Both the position numbers and the translations under genes were made by a program. This document shows positions 1 through 12,080 of a DNA stretch of 64,000 bases, piece by piece (positions within the stretch are counted from its first letter, which is position 1; the number at the start of each line of letters is the position of its first letter). Below the pieces are notes generated by a model. The model saw only the letters and a program-made list of their open reading frames with translations. It searched no databases and was not told the DNA's origin. This DNA comes from Baylisascaris procyonis (Eukaryota > Nematoda > Chromadorea > Rhabditida > Ascarididae): contig JAZARR010000197.1 of NCBI GenBank assembly GCA_037389465.1, positions 938,501-1,002,500 on the forward strand, read 5' to 3'.

Positions 1-429
1 GATACGTAGTTTTGGGTTCAACGCCGTGTATAGTAATGACTGACAACGAATGCTAGAACTGTCAACGGCAAACTGCAAATATCCGATCTTAGGTGTTCAC
101 CGAAATTTTGACTTCTTGTGCTGCATGAGCATTACAGAAGTAGTGAACCCATCTAAATGCTTCGAAGTCGCTAAAAAGCAGAAATATTAGGGAAGGTAAT
201 CATAGGCAAGTACTCATCACAAAAATTTGCTTGCTTTTGGTGGATCAACTCAACATCGTTAATGACTGCCGATTGTCGCTGCCCAGCCAAACGCATCAGA
301 AAGCCACTATAACCGTTCGCACCTCGAGTACTCTAGCATTTCTTGAGAATGTGTTTCACTCACACATCCAGGACGGCTTTTGAAATATATACGAACTCTG
401 CTATCTAAAACGGACTACTGTGAAACGGC

Positions 430-672
430 CTAGGGGTGTTCGTTGCTTCCATCGTGTAATCTTTTCAATTCTGATACCGTATCTGCGCTGTGATACCATA
501 TTAGACCGAAATAACCGTGATACCGTATTTGCGCTTCAATCCACACCCATAAAGCACAATAGACCTTAAGTTTATGACTCTTCACTGATAATGGAAGTAG
601 CTTCTCTATTTTTCTGATAACTACTCCCGCAAAAAATACTTTCGAATCAAAAAATAACACCACGTGATCCAT
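430..672 (-). CDS. Candidate 80-codon exon or small gene of unknown function
   Basis: An ATG (670-672) opens an 80-codon frame, MDHVVLFFDSKVFFAGVVIR and onward, with a short hydrophobic start and a hydrophilic end SELKRLHDGSNEHP before TAG. The same DNA occurs at 27,824-28,070 (plus), where two extra bases in CATATAAAC shift the frame, and at 53,938-54,180 (plus), where frame changes and stops break it. Only this copy is open. No homologue is recognised and no flanking splice site was convincing, so it may be a chance frame in a thrice-copied segment. Confidence 0.25.
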   Translation of the reverse strand: MDHVVLFFDSKVFFAGVVIRKIEKLLPLSVKSHKLKVYCALWVWIEAQIRYHGYFGLIWYHSADTVSELKRLHDGSNEHP

Positions 673-1164
673 TGAATCAACGTTTGCAACTAATACTACA
701 AAGTATTACTAGCAGGAACAACAAAAGATGCCGATTATAATAATAAGTAATCCCTACTGGTGCCGCAAATAGGTACCACATACAGCCAAGTAATATGAGC
801 ATTGGCAGTAATAAGATTAACCAATCGAAATTCCTATCAGTCTGTAATCGACCAAAACTTGACTGATGACGAAAGGCGTTTAGAAAAACCGAACTTTTGC
901 TGCGCCCTGGAAAAATGAACTGATATTTTTCGCTGGTAGAATCCGATGGAAATTTGACTTCCAGTTTGAATTCTCAGAGACATTGTGGGATATTGTTTGA
1001 TCAATACAGCCACATTTCACGTAATTTTATTCAAACAACAGCAAATGAACAACCAATTTAGAACAATCAGCATGGAACATATAAAAACAAATCTACAACA
1101 ACGCTACAGCCACTGCGGTATGAAAGTAAGGATGTTTCATGGAAGCGATAATAGCAAAAGAAAC

Positions 1165-1949
1165 CATGAGACAAAATTCTGAAGGAAGTTCCGAGTGCAG
1201 AGACCTTTGGTTGCGAAGTCCGCAATTTCCTTATGATGAGAAGTTCCACATATAATCTGACAGGTAATTATGGCACCAGATTGGAAATAGTTCGGTAGCA
1301 ATGCCTCAATACCACACCACACATAGTCGCCTGAACACCGACATGGAGAGGTTGTGATGCAGGAGGCAACTGTCTTTTATACTACGCGTTTAGTGAAGTG
1401 CACAGGCGGGAACTAAACTGTTTGCTGTAGTAATCCAAGGACGCTTCACCACTGCCCCTTTGGTGAAAGGAGAATACCTATAACATTATATATAAGATAT
1501 TCTATAAGATGCGAATAAATCAGAGTTTATATTTTCTCAGATGACGTTGTTTAAAGGATGCGCTCAAAAGGTCTCATTTAATTCTTTGCAATTAAAAATA
1601 TTATTAGTGATGTTCATACAGATATGTATATCTATGAAACAACTGTCCTGTTAGTATATAATGAGCAAAAAAATCATTTAAGAGCATTGCCTCAATTTTC
1701 TACTCTCCATGATTTAACAATATATTTATTAAGTCAGCTCTGCTATATCTGTAACCTTCCGTCATCTGACAATAAAGCATATCCGGCTTATTCCACATTG
1801 GCTTAGTAACGATGGAAATGTCTCTGGCAATTGCCGTTCGTGCGACACCAAAATATAAACTAGCACAAACATGCAACATGTGCAAGCCTGTAAATTTTGA
1901 CCATGTGTATACGTAGACGCTATGGCCTTCGAGCTTCCTCATGTCAAAG
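1165..1949 (-). CDS. Unidentified two-exon gene segment, intact in the left arm
   Basis: Two exons on the minus strand join in phase. Exon 1,949-1,756 follows a TTCTTCAG acceptor, opens with FDMRKLEGHSVYVYTWSKF, contains KPMWNKPDMLYCQMTE, and leaves one base at the donor G|GTTACAG. Exon 1,330-1,165 follows a GTGTTCAG acceptor, supplies the two missing bases (Gly), contains DYVWCGIEALLPNYFQSG and HHKEIADFATKGLC, and ends at ATG|GTTTCT. Together they give about 120 residues with several Cys and His and two moderately hydrophobic stretches. I do not recognise the family. The gene points outward from the palindrome, and further exons would lie to the left, possibly including 430-672. It is preserved better than its right-arm copy. 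Confidence 0.5.
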
Positions 1950-3811
1950 CTGAAGAACACAGGGATATAGATTTAGGAACATCGTCATTACTGAAACGTT
2001 GATTAAAAGTTCATTTAATTAGACAAATCTACGGACATCCTTATCGTTGTTCGGCATCGCTGCGTTACCAACTCGTATCTATTTTGCGGCCGATATAACG
2101 TGTTGTGTCTCCTTTTACCTGCAAACTATCATTTTTGCTCTCACGTATTTCGATATTCTAAACATATTTCATTCGTCTAGAAAATTCATTCGAAAAGGAA
2201 AAATAAATTAGTGAACTGTTTTGCGTTGCATGTACGTCACTATGCAAATGTATCCGTAGGCTGGTGTGTCGGCGTACTGTGTAGGCTATTCTTGCGACTC
2301 GCCAACGACAGAACCATGTCATTGAAATTTGAGGGATGTGGCTTACATCATAAAGTGATATTCCAGTCAATTCTCATTTCTGTCAGGCCTCTTTTATAAC
2401 TGATGGAACTTCAAAGACTTACCCGAGCTTATTCAAGTCTTCTGCATTGGAACACGCATCTCTCTGCTCAACCGTTTCAATAATGAAATACGAAAGTGAA
2501 CACGGCTGAATATTTCGAATGACGTTCACTTCAGAAATTTATTTTCTCTCTTTATAAACTTTATCTACATTCACTCATAATATCAGCAATGCATTAACGC
2601 GAAAAAAAAGTCCAGTGATATTTTTTCATCGGACACGTGATAAGCTCTGATTAAACATTACAATCATCGAAATCTTTCAATCGTTGAAGAAATATTTTGG
2701 ACTTTCCTGAAAATTTGTTTAATGAAAGAATTCAGCATATAGTTTTGCAGCTATTATTGGATCTCATAAATTGTACTTCCGATATGTTAATGTGATATGT
2801 GAATGATTTGATGTTTCTTGCAATCTATGAATGAAATTCCAGTGGTATTTTCAGTAAAAAGCTCTAAGAAGCGTAATTCATGAAAATCAGGAAACGCACC
2901 GCAGGGAGTACAATTGCGGAAAGTCTGCTTAAATCAAATAACACTTTATTGCGTTATAATTATACAAACGACCTAATAATTATCATATTTTTCACTAATG
3001 CTTCCTTTGCATCTGCGGGATTTTTTCGTTTTTTCGCTTGGAGACGGTTCTAGCTCGTCGTTGAAACCTTTATTGCATCGCTCATTGATTAATGCAAATA
3101 TTTGAGCGATATGATCGCTACAAACAGAATGAAAAATAACATATGATCGTGTTCGGAGATGTTTTCTTATATCTACAGTTTAATCAAAAAATTTGCCCTT
3201 TTACTGTGAGTGAATCAGTTCACTTCACCCGAAGATCAAATACCTACTGAAGCATTGATATTTCTTAAACTATCACATTGATTCTTCATTGATATCTGCG
3301 ATATAGGCGGTGATGTTTGAACGTGTCAATGGCGTGCTCATCTCCTACGAGAACACTTACGTGGCATTTTTTTCGATAGTGTTCATCTTGGTCGCGTGTA
3401 CTCATATGCGGCTTTATTTACTCGTAAAGCCTGCAACTTCCAGATCTTAGTGCTTATCAGTGCCGAATTCGAAACGGTCCATGCCTCTGACTACCATTCA
3501 TTTGGGAGAGGGGAAGGGGTGTTTATTTACAGTCGATAGTTTTCTCACGTCTGCTATGTGCTCATTCAGGCACTAAAACCACGGTTTCTCATTTTGGCTA
3601 TCTGAGTAGCAAGTTTCTTAGCGTAATGGAATGAAAAAAAAAACTGGAAGAATGTTTCAGGTGATCGAACGGTCATACAAATCTGCGGGAGATTCATTTT
3701 TTTTCATGCCGTCGAAAATTTTCCCTGCAAAATTGGATCATGTAGCAGCGTTGTAGGATTTGCGTATGTGTATATTTTCAGTGCATATGTCGTTAGATCT
3801 ATCGGTTACTT

Positions 3812-3994
3812 TCAAATTAATAACCATTTAAATAAACTTTGCGATGGTGTCTCGAATCTTGGTTGGATTCGACCATCATTCTTACATGCTTCTGGCAGTT
3901 TAAACTTGTGAAACGCGTAGTAGGCAAAGTCACATTTGTGCTCATCTACGTACGCGAGCATGCGTTTATGTCTTTGTATGTCGAACAACTCCAC
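3812..3994 (-). CDS. Conserved terminal exon of an unidentified gene (left arm)
   Basis: Mirror copy of 24,173-24,354: MELFDIQRHKRMLAYVDEHK at the start with a few substitutions (for example KPW to TPS in the second half), open over its full length and ending in a stop after LFKWLLI. The protein is not recognised. Confidence 0.38.
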   Translation of the reverse strand: MELFDIQRHKRMLAYVDEHKCDFAYYAFHKFKLPEACKNDGRIQPRFETPSQSLFKWLLI

Positions 3995-4693
3995 TTAGAA
4001 AGCCACTGAAAATAGACTAAAGAAGTGAGACGCATTTCAGAATTCATATATACTTTAAATTCGCCCATTTGTTCAACTATATTAGGTATTTTAGAGAGAT
4101 ACGAAAATTTTTTGAATGCTTTTATTTAGCGATCGAAATAGAAAGAATAAAGGAATTATTTTGCAAATTGGTGAGTTATTTTTGACGACGCTAGTTAGCA
4201 TATTAGCATATTAGAAGCGCATATGGCGTAAATTTTTCTGGCCATCTTTTCGACATCCTCGTAGTGATTCTATGAGTTTTTGATGAAGGTCTAAACCAAT
4301 TCAATATGGGTGAAATTTTGCATGTGCTTTACGATTGCTCGTTTTGTGTCTCATGCCTGCTGTGTGGTAACAGATGAGGTTTTCGAATGCCTGAATGGCA
4401 ATATATAGTTTTGCCTCATGCCAGCTGAGTGGAATATACTGATCGATATAACATTATCTTTTTAAATTGAATCTTCAATTCATTGCTCTTGTAATTTTTG
4501 CTAAAACTCATTCGTACGAAATATTACAACGTTTCAGTATGCGACTCTAGAAACTCGAAAAGTTTGGATTAAAAGAATTGAAGTTGTGGATTTTATTTTC
4601 GTTCCGTTCCTGAAAACTCACTATTCGTATTACCATAGTTGAAAAATAAAAGATTTTTCAAGGTTTGCATCATGACTGCTTGTGGCTGAAATA

Positions 4694-7600
4694 ATGCTTC
4701 TATCAAAGCGACGTCTTGTTCGAAGGATTTGTATTTTATCCATTTCGCTATACCTGCTATATTACGGTATTCGAAGTATCGTACTCGGCAATTCACCTAT
4801 TGATCAGGTTTATAACGGCAAAGATACGATACATCCGCTTAGATTTTGCAAGCTCATTGTGTTGCTTTGCCCTATTCTACATAAGCAGTGCTTTCACAGC
4901 TATATGGTTGACATAAATGAATAGAGAAAGCAAAGCAAGTGGTCTGATGTGAGATATCAATAATACGTTTAGATCAACTCAGTCAAATCAATACAGCAAC
5001 AATCCATCGCTATTGACTTCCACCTTCAACGTGGTGTTGCCACCCTTAAAGATATTTCATTTTGCAATCGCTCAAATATAGTCGCAGAAAACGAATTTTG
5101 TGCTGAAGAAATTTAATGGCCAATTGACTGAGATAAAAGGCATTTCGAGGCGCTTTCTCAATATTTTCTGTACTGAGCTATCAAACGGTTAGCCAAGCAC
5201 AAATTATGTCAGCCTTCTTCACCTTATTATTCCTTCTATATATCACTTATAATAAAATGACTAGTTCCATTGTTATTTACGCACTTCAACGATTCCACAA
5301 AATTAGATGAAGGCTCGAAATCGGATTCCTTTTCAATGAGCATCTAATGCTGATTGTCTCCACACCAGCAAATACCGATGTGAAGCCCCTCCCATGCCTC
5401 ATACAGAATTTTTTCATCGATACTAGAGCGCGGTTCAATGCGAGGTTTGCCTCAAATATCTCCAATATTCAAATAAACCAGTGAACAGAAAATTTTTTCA
5501 ATACTGATGCATTCATTTGTCGATATTCAGATCTACATAATGAATGCATATGTTATCGCTGATGATACAATAAGGATAACGATGATTATGAAATGTGATT
5601 ACTCACCTCGATTAACACTTTACGTGGGTCAGCACCAATACGCATCAGTGCATATTGAGGAACTTCAGAGCTGTTCAAGACGATGGCAACCAAAGTAACG
5701 ATTTTGCTGTAATGACCAACGCCCCATATATTTTATTATGCGAGAATGACCGATGGTTTCCTTTTGAAACATATAGTCACACTTAAGAGATATGAAAATA
5801 ATGACCAATTATTGAAAAGTTGGTTGTTTTGTCGGTTATTTGAAGTAACAGATGGATTTGAGTACGTCGATGACGAATAAATTTTCAACTTTTCAATCGT
5901 ATTTGTCAAATTTTCTTAAAAATTTCTTAGAATCTATGATTTTGAGTAAGAGTTATTCTGAAACTTTAATGAACATTGCCTCGCAAGAAAGAAAAATGTT
6001 TTAATCTCACGAATTTCTGAATCCTTGATGAAAATAGACTATCAAACGAGACAATATTCAATGAAAGATGATGAATACAACAAGGATATTGACTACACTC
6101 ATGAGAAGTTCATGAAGACAGGAAGATATCGATTATATGCGAGGTAAGTTTGCCAAAAATGATTACTCGTCCGATGGTTTCCTCGAAGATTCGGTAGTTT
6201 CGCCTGCAGCAACAAAAATATCCTTCTTTTTCCTAAGTGCAACGTCCACATTAATCATCTATCTGCATCGAATCATTGGGCGTCCGCATCGAATCCTTCG
6301 ACCGACCATCCAACTTAGCATATTCCCGGTATACCCGCACATTAGAAATATGCCTAGATGGATGTGGCGCTTATTGTTGTTGAATGTCGTTGTATTTTAT
6401 TGGTTGAATAAGTATAGACAACAAGAGAGTATAAGTCGTTATCTAAAGATGCACTTTGATGAGGAAAATTTTAATCATCTATTGAAAAGCTTTTAAAGAA
6501 TACTTGAGAAATGAAAAGAAACATAGGAACGAAGTCGCCGTTTATCAGTGGGTTGTTGATGAATGCTAATGAACTATTTTCCAGCATTGTGCCACTTTCA
6601 TCCACTTTCGAAATCCCTGAAATCATTATTTGCGCTATTCATTTTCATGTTCAACGCCTCACAGTTAATCGAGATTAGCTGAATTTGCCATCGTAGACAT
6701 TTACGCCTTGTTCAGTTTCATCAGTTCTCAGATAAAATTTGGAGATTCTCAGTTGTCCCTCGAAAAATCTAACGTTCTATTTTTCACTGCAATGTTTCCT
6801 TTGGCAAAGTTCTTATGAATTGCAATTTGCCTTCGATTGTAAAATTCTTACAACTGGTATATGCAAACAGCCAATTACTCCTCTTTTCTTCCATGCTTGC
6901 AACGCTCCATTATTAACTGTGCAACGCTTTACCACTGTTTCCTTCAAAGTTTCACTGCTGATTTCTCTAAGATTCTTTTCAAAAGCTCTCTCTCTGCTAA
7001 GAGTTGAAAATCGGTTCTGCAGATGTACATATGCTGGAAAATACGGTCAAGTGGTACTTACAAAAGAAATGATTCATGACGCTTTACATGGTATCTCGTC
7101 CGTCTATATTAGCCATACTGCTGAGCCATTGCTACGTAAACGATTACGATTAATTGATGCTCGTGTCGACGTGATTCAATCTCGGCCTCATCGTTTAGCT
7201 GTATGTGTTGCACCGACTGCACAATTTGCCGCATGGATAATTCTTCCTCGCTTCTTTGAGGTATATTTAGAATATCGTGATAAGATATTTAATGTTTGCA
7301 ATTGATTAGGTAAAATAATATGTCGAATGCATAAAAATTCTCAGATTAAAATTTTGCTGAGTTTCAGAGTGTTTCTCTTTTTTTTTTTTTTGCTTGAAGA
7401 AACCGAATTTTCTCGATTGAATTCAAAGTCATTCATAAAGGAAATGATGTATATGTGGAATTTATGAAGTGCTCAAATTTGGGAACACTTCTTGAGGCAG
7501 GAATAAACTAAATGCTAAAATGTTGCATTGCAAGATTTGAGAAGTAAATCTTATAAGTTTGATCGCTTAAAATAACAATGATTTCTCTTGGCGATATTAT

Positions 7601-10600
7601 CTATTGTTGCAATAATTTTTGAAAAGTACGGTCATTATATACGGTCATATACGGTCATTAGTGTTTTCCAATCGAATGCCTTCGATTTCTCTATGCGAAA
7701 AGTTGCACTGATGTCATCTGATGGCATACTCTTAATTTCAGTTTCGTTTCCATCAACAGCTTTGCTTTCAATTTTCACATCACCAACCTTTCCTCCTCAC
7801 CTAGAATTTCTTATTATTTGAGGCAGGCATAGCTCGTATGCAGTTCAAATGCCTTTTAATTTTTAGCCGCCCTTTTCAGATGTGGATTTCACACGGCGCA
7901 ACGAAATTCTACTTAATAGTTCAATCAATGACACCCGAATTTGATGCAATGCTGCGCATCTACGAGAACGATCCTACTATCGACGTGGAACGAATACCAT
8001 GGGGCGTTCTACCGGTTGCAGAAGGCATTTCTGACGATGATGACCCCAATAAACAACTTATTCGTTCGGAGGTAAAGAAATCCGCCGTCGCGAATTGTTC
8101 GTCTTTAATTTTATTTCTTGTCGATTTGGACGCAAATGTTTCTCTGCACTTTTCTTGCCTCGAGGTGCAGTGATGTTCGCTTAGGTGGGCCTTTCACGTA
8201 ATCGAGGTTCTTCGACTTCTCACCGTCCCAAAACCTGATCATTCAGCTCCAAATAAATGCCTTTCCCGAGAGGATAAATGCAAAACGTTTGGTTCATAGA
8301 TTTTCATGAGACGATTGCCGTAGTGATAGAAAAGTTGTGTATATTGTGCGCATAAGAGCTCTTCCGCCCAGTATAATATAGGTATTGGCTCTTAGAGAGG
8401 CATATAAATGTTGAGATCCACGATAGTCCTCCTATAATCGCCGTAATAACTCGCAGAGGGAAACCATCGAGAGCAAAATAAGGCTTTCTACCTTATTATT
8501 ACTATTACTATTACAGGATGCGACGATAGTTCGTTTTTCATCATTTTGGGAACGAATAGAATCGAAAAATCTAAACAGTGGTTTCTTTCAGGAAAAGAAA
8601 TCATATTGTAATGGCGCTAATTGTGTTACCTGTTGTAAGTTTTCTAATAATTACTAGAAATTAGTTGCAGCTAACACTATCGTTGAATGACTGTGCGCAT
8701 CGAGCTCGACGTAATGCTGAATATGTCGCATTAGTCGACTATGATGAGATTTTCCACGTAAGGAGTAATTCGACACTACTTCAAATGCTTGACTCAATGA
8801 GCGACAATGATCGTAACATCGCTGCATTTATATTCAGAAGTTCTTATGCATCTTTTAATGTAATTTTTTTCTTCCGTTATATTCAAAATTTTCGATTCTT
8901 TAAGAAAATTTGCAAATCAAATATAACGATTATTGATGCGAATTTTTATTCTTCAAGTATTCTATTGTTTTAGAAAATATCAGGCAATAGCTGCATTCAT
9001 AAAAATGTTGCTGTTTTATGAAATGGTCGATTCTTATAGGTCGAACTTCCTGTCTATCTACTCAATTATTATCATGTTGGTGTGACGGATGATTTGCCGA
9101 AGCAAATTATCATTGAAATAACCACTTTTTACCTCTAAGAAAATCGGCAACTTTCGTCATCGATAGAGTGATCTGAAAGTCATTTAATATCCACTCGTCA
9201 TATATCGATAAGCAAAGATATAAGCAATTATTTGTGTTCATCACACCAATAAACAGTGAAAATTTCAAATTTTCTTTTTTTTTGAGGATCACTCACGATT
9301 CGTCAAACATCCATCGAAAATAAACTTCAATTCACTTCAAAATATTTCACTTGAGAATAATATTAGTCCAACAGGTGAGATGAGTAAGGTGAGTGATAAA
9401 TTTTTTTTTTTATTCGAATATACTACTGCTGTAATCTTATAGCAATTAGAAATGATTTAATTAGATCATAACATCTCTAGACATAATCAGAATATTCAAA
9501 ATTCTTTTTTTCGAAACTTTTCATCATTGAAATGTACTAGAATATTGAAAAATACATTCGAATTGATGAGTGTTCTCATAAAATATAGCTCAATTTTGAG
9601 TTTATCAAATTATAGATTAAAATTTTGAATTTTTAGCTTAAATTTAAGCTTTCAGTATACCATTATTATATATGATACTCGTAGTGCTCACAAGACTTCA
9701 ACTATACGTTATAACTAATATTCGATGATAAAACTCATAGTTACTTGAATGCTTATGTTCAGTCTCCATCTTGAACAACTTAATACTAGATATTTGCTAC
9801 AGATAATAATGCGGCCCGAAATGGTAAAAACTTCATATGTGCATATACCTGGAAGGATGGAGAAGGACGAATATAAATCTATCGTTGTTGATCCAATCGT
9901 TGGACAAATCTTTCATTTAAGGTTTGCTTAAAATATGCTTCAAACGAGCCTACTTATATGGCGTTTTTTTGTTCATTCCTTTGGAATAAAACCGATTTAT
10001 AGAACCTTTCTCTCATCATCGTTGCCTTTCTGCACTGTAACAACACAAAATGCGTTAATGCCTAGTGTTGCCCCTCCATCTGCATAGTTGTCTATTTGAG
10101 CGCTTTTAACAGCAGCTCTCTTGTTTTCAGTTGTTCGTTGTGGGATGTTTTTCTTATACAAATGTATTTTGCAATCTGTGGTGAACATATTGGAATCCGG
10201 TGCCATATTAAATGTTCCAGAGCATCACTAACAACAGGACGTCCTATTCCTTACATTTGGCAGGATGCGGGCATTTCTTGCATAGTTCCCATTTGCGCAA
10301 TCGAAGCGAAACAATCATATACTTTGATTGGAACAGCCGAAATATGTTGTCTCGGTTTAGGCTTGTTGAATGGATGCTCGCAACGCCGAATATTTCTTTG
10401 CCTAATATGGAATTATCGAAATATATTCCGCAATGGACAACGCAATATGAACATCGAATCCTCAATGAAAGGAGGAGACTAGAAAAGAAGAAAGCATTAG
10501 GATCGTTCCTAACACTCGATGATAAGGAATGGCCAAACCGCTCATATGAAGTAATAACTTTCTTTCAGTGAGACATATTTGAGAGTTAGATTCTTGTAAA

Positions 10601-10959
10601 TGCAATTTTCAATTTCATTGAGGTCTATGCTTGCCTACTAAGCATGATCCCCGTTCCCCCCTCCCCACTCTCCACATTTTCTCACGAAACGTTCACTCCT
10701 CATAGTGACAGTTTTCTTTGCTTTTCTACCTATCTCATTCTCATTGAAGTTGACATCTTCTATCAAATGAAGTTTGTATTAGTCGTTCTACTTCACTCTG
10801 ATGTAAAATTTGCAGGCAGCACAACAGTTGGAGGATTGCTTTCTGATGTATTTGCATGAGGAGGATACTTGTCCTTCTCACTTCAAATGCACTCCAAACA
10901 TCACGGCGGTCAAAATGGATGAATGGATTTATAGTGAACAAACTATGGTTGTCATATAA
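4694..10959 (+). CDS. Glycosyltransferase family 92 (GT92/DUF23) protein, type II membrane enzyme
   Basis: GT92 enzymes are Golgi type II membrane glycosyltransferases; the C. elegans member GALT-1 adds galactose to core fucose. Proposed exons: 4,694-4,807 (signal anchor, two Arg pairs then a hydrophobic stretch), about 6,028-6,143, 7,023-7,260 (HRLAVCVAP), 7,880-8,071 (GATKFYLIVQS), 8,671-8,859 (SLNDCAHRAR, then acidic motif VDYDEIF), 9,287-9,388, 9,803-9,921 (MRPEMV), 10,286-10,550 and 10,816-10,959 (Cys-rich end DTCPSHFKC, stop TAA). From the second exon to the last, every junction keeps phase with GT donors and AG acceptors. The acceptor at 9,287 is GAG instead of CAG. About 490 residues would be typical for the family. 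The join from exon 1 to exon 2 is not resolved. No frame break was seen, so the gene is probably functional. The exact acceptor sugar is unknown. Confidence 0.82.
6351..6494 (+). other. Possible alternative signal-anchor exon in a GT92 intron
   Basis: An ATG at 6,351 opens a 48-codon frame starting MPRWMWRLLLLNVVVFYWLN: basic and aromatic residues, then a clear hydrophobic helix, then a charged stretch, closing with TAA. This is the architecture of a type II anchor and resembles the first exon at 4,694 in design, not in sequence. It lies inside the intron between GT92 exons 6,143 and 7,023, which already join in phase, so it would have to be an alternative 5' exon. The GT in AATAAGTATAG would leave two bases and join the exon at 7,023 in frame. 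It could equally be a leftover exon of a lost tandem GT92 gene. Confidence 0.35.
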
Positions 10960-12080
10960 TATATCAACATCTTTATGCGTCACTTTTTTCGCTTTGTCGT
11001 GCAACGTCACCAATAGAAGCGTAACTACTACCTATATATTGTTGTTGTATACTTTTCAACAAGTCATAAATTCCATCTTTTCTTGCCAAAGCGTAAGTCT
11101 GAGAAACGAAATTTTTGAGCATTGAATTAAATAAGAAGAAAAACTTCCAAATATTACTTGGAAAGTCTTGAATCCGAGTGAGGCTAAGCATCAATAAACT
11201 CCTGACTATTGCTAAGAAAGCTTCGGTCCTTACCGCAATTGAAAATGGAGGCTTTATTTACTGAAATCCTGAATCCGTCTTCAAGGAGAACCGATTGAAG
11301 AATAAAACTTGGGCACAGTCGGCAGAGAGAAATCTAAACGAGAGGTCATAAGTTGCTTACTTCAGCAACTTTGCCAAAGCGGTAGATGGCTTACAATTTT
11401 TAAAGAGCAGATTTATTTGTTATTATGAAACCTCAGCATCGGTGCTACGAGTGGTTGAGTGACCATTAATTTTCTACCGCTATTTGCTCATCTTTTTTTT
11501 TTTTGATTTTCCTCATCATCAAAGCGTAGCTACATCTGATATGCGATTTGTGAAAGTATTTTGAATTTTTCGAATGAATTGTCGATTTTCCAATTCTAGT
11601 TTAGATATACCATGAGATGGAAGCTCGGCCTCGAAGCACTGATCTCATTTATATTAATCATGTGAAAATGAGGTTGCCAATATCATTGGTTGATATATCA
11701 TAACGTGTTGTTGAGATTCGGTAAAAATTTCTACGGTCGACAATATATCTGCTACTTGTTCATTTTAACAAATCAATGGTGGAAAATTGCCTGCAGAAGA
11801 CATCTAACTGCTGATTGCTACAAACTATTATGTGAATTGATGCATCGCTGTTTTGATGCAAATGATCAACTCACAGTATTTCTCTAAGAATTTCCAATGC
11901 GTCTGTGGCATTAAAGTGGCCGTATATGCCCTTCCACAAGATAAGATCGTTGTAAATGAGATCAATAATGTCAGTTCAATTTATTCGTCGCCGACCATCA
12001 TCGGCCGCTACTTGCAAATGTTCTAATGTTTTTTTCTCTTTCGTTCTGTTTTCTTTTGCTCTATCTTTCTCTATCTTTTT
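10272..12080. repeat. Left inner arm of giant inverted repeat
   Basis: Reverse complement of 17,548-19,371. Homology begins inside the GCATTTCTTG preceding the GT92 exon at 10,286 and ends near CTCTATCTTTTT at about 12,080. It contains the last two exons of the left GT92 gene (+), an oppositely oriented 73-codon open frame ending 14 bp after the GT92 stop, and aminopeptidase-like N-terminal exons (+). Both arms are about 1.8 kb and collinear, with few indels. Confidence 0.92.
10973..11194 (-). CDS. Convergent open frame overlapping the GT92 3' end (left arm)
   Basis: A 73-codon open frame with coding-like composition (SQTYALARKDGIYDLLKSIQ, then a hydrophilic tail). Its counterpart on the plus strand at 18,401-18,661 is also open, and differences between the two keep the frame over most of the length; the last residues differ because the stop has shifted. 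The left stop lies 14 bp from the GT92 stop at 10,957-10,959, so 3' ends overlap tail to tail. It could be the C-terminal exon of an M1-type gene, since the plus-strand copy follows the M1 exons, but no M1 signature is visible in it. The AG acceptor seen on the right (TTATTTAG) is TTATTTAA here. Confidence 0.4.
   Translation of the reverse strand: MMLSLTRIQDFPSNIWKFFFLFNSMLKNFVSQTYALARKDGIYDLLKSIQQQYIGSSYASIGDVARQSEKSDA

Larger units (their letters stand above)
1..5695. repeat. Left outer arm of giant inverted repeat
   Basis: Read on the minus strand, this segment matches the plus strand of 22,395-28,497 almost throughout, with scattered substitutions and small indels. The first bases of the window already match the far end of the right arm, so the left arm probably continues outside the window. 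Homology stops abruptly after GACGATGGCAACCAAAG at 5,679-5,695. The arm holds the first exon of a GT92 gene (+, 4,694), an unidentified gene on the minus strand (1,165-1,949), a minus-strand terminal exon (3,812-3,994) and otherwise non-coding AT-rich DNA (about 2.0-3.8 kb and 4.9-5.7 kb). Substitution differences show it is a real, aged duplication and not an exact mirrored artefact. Confidence 0.93.

Noticed and set aside
6739..7305. 188-codon open frame read as one protein
   Set aside because: Only the part after the AG at 7,021-7,022 and before the GT at 7,261 matches GT92; the rest is intron that happens to be open.
8592..8634. Possible tiny GT92 exon between TTTCAG and TTGTAAGT
   Set aside because: Its length breaks the phase, while the exons at 7,880-8,071 and 8,671-8,859 already join in phase without it.
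9039..9108. Protein-like stretch after a TAG acceptor (VELPVYLLNYYHVGVTDD)
   Set aside because: No donor in a usable phase before the stop, and the neighbouring GT92 exons join in phase without it.
10244..10465. Minus-strand open frame opposite the GT92 exon (mirrored in the right arm)
   Set aside because: Antisense shadow of a well-supported exon; conservation is explained by the plus-strand coding sequence.
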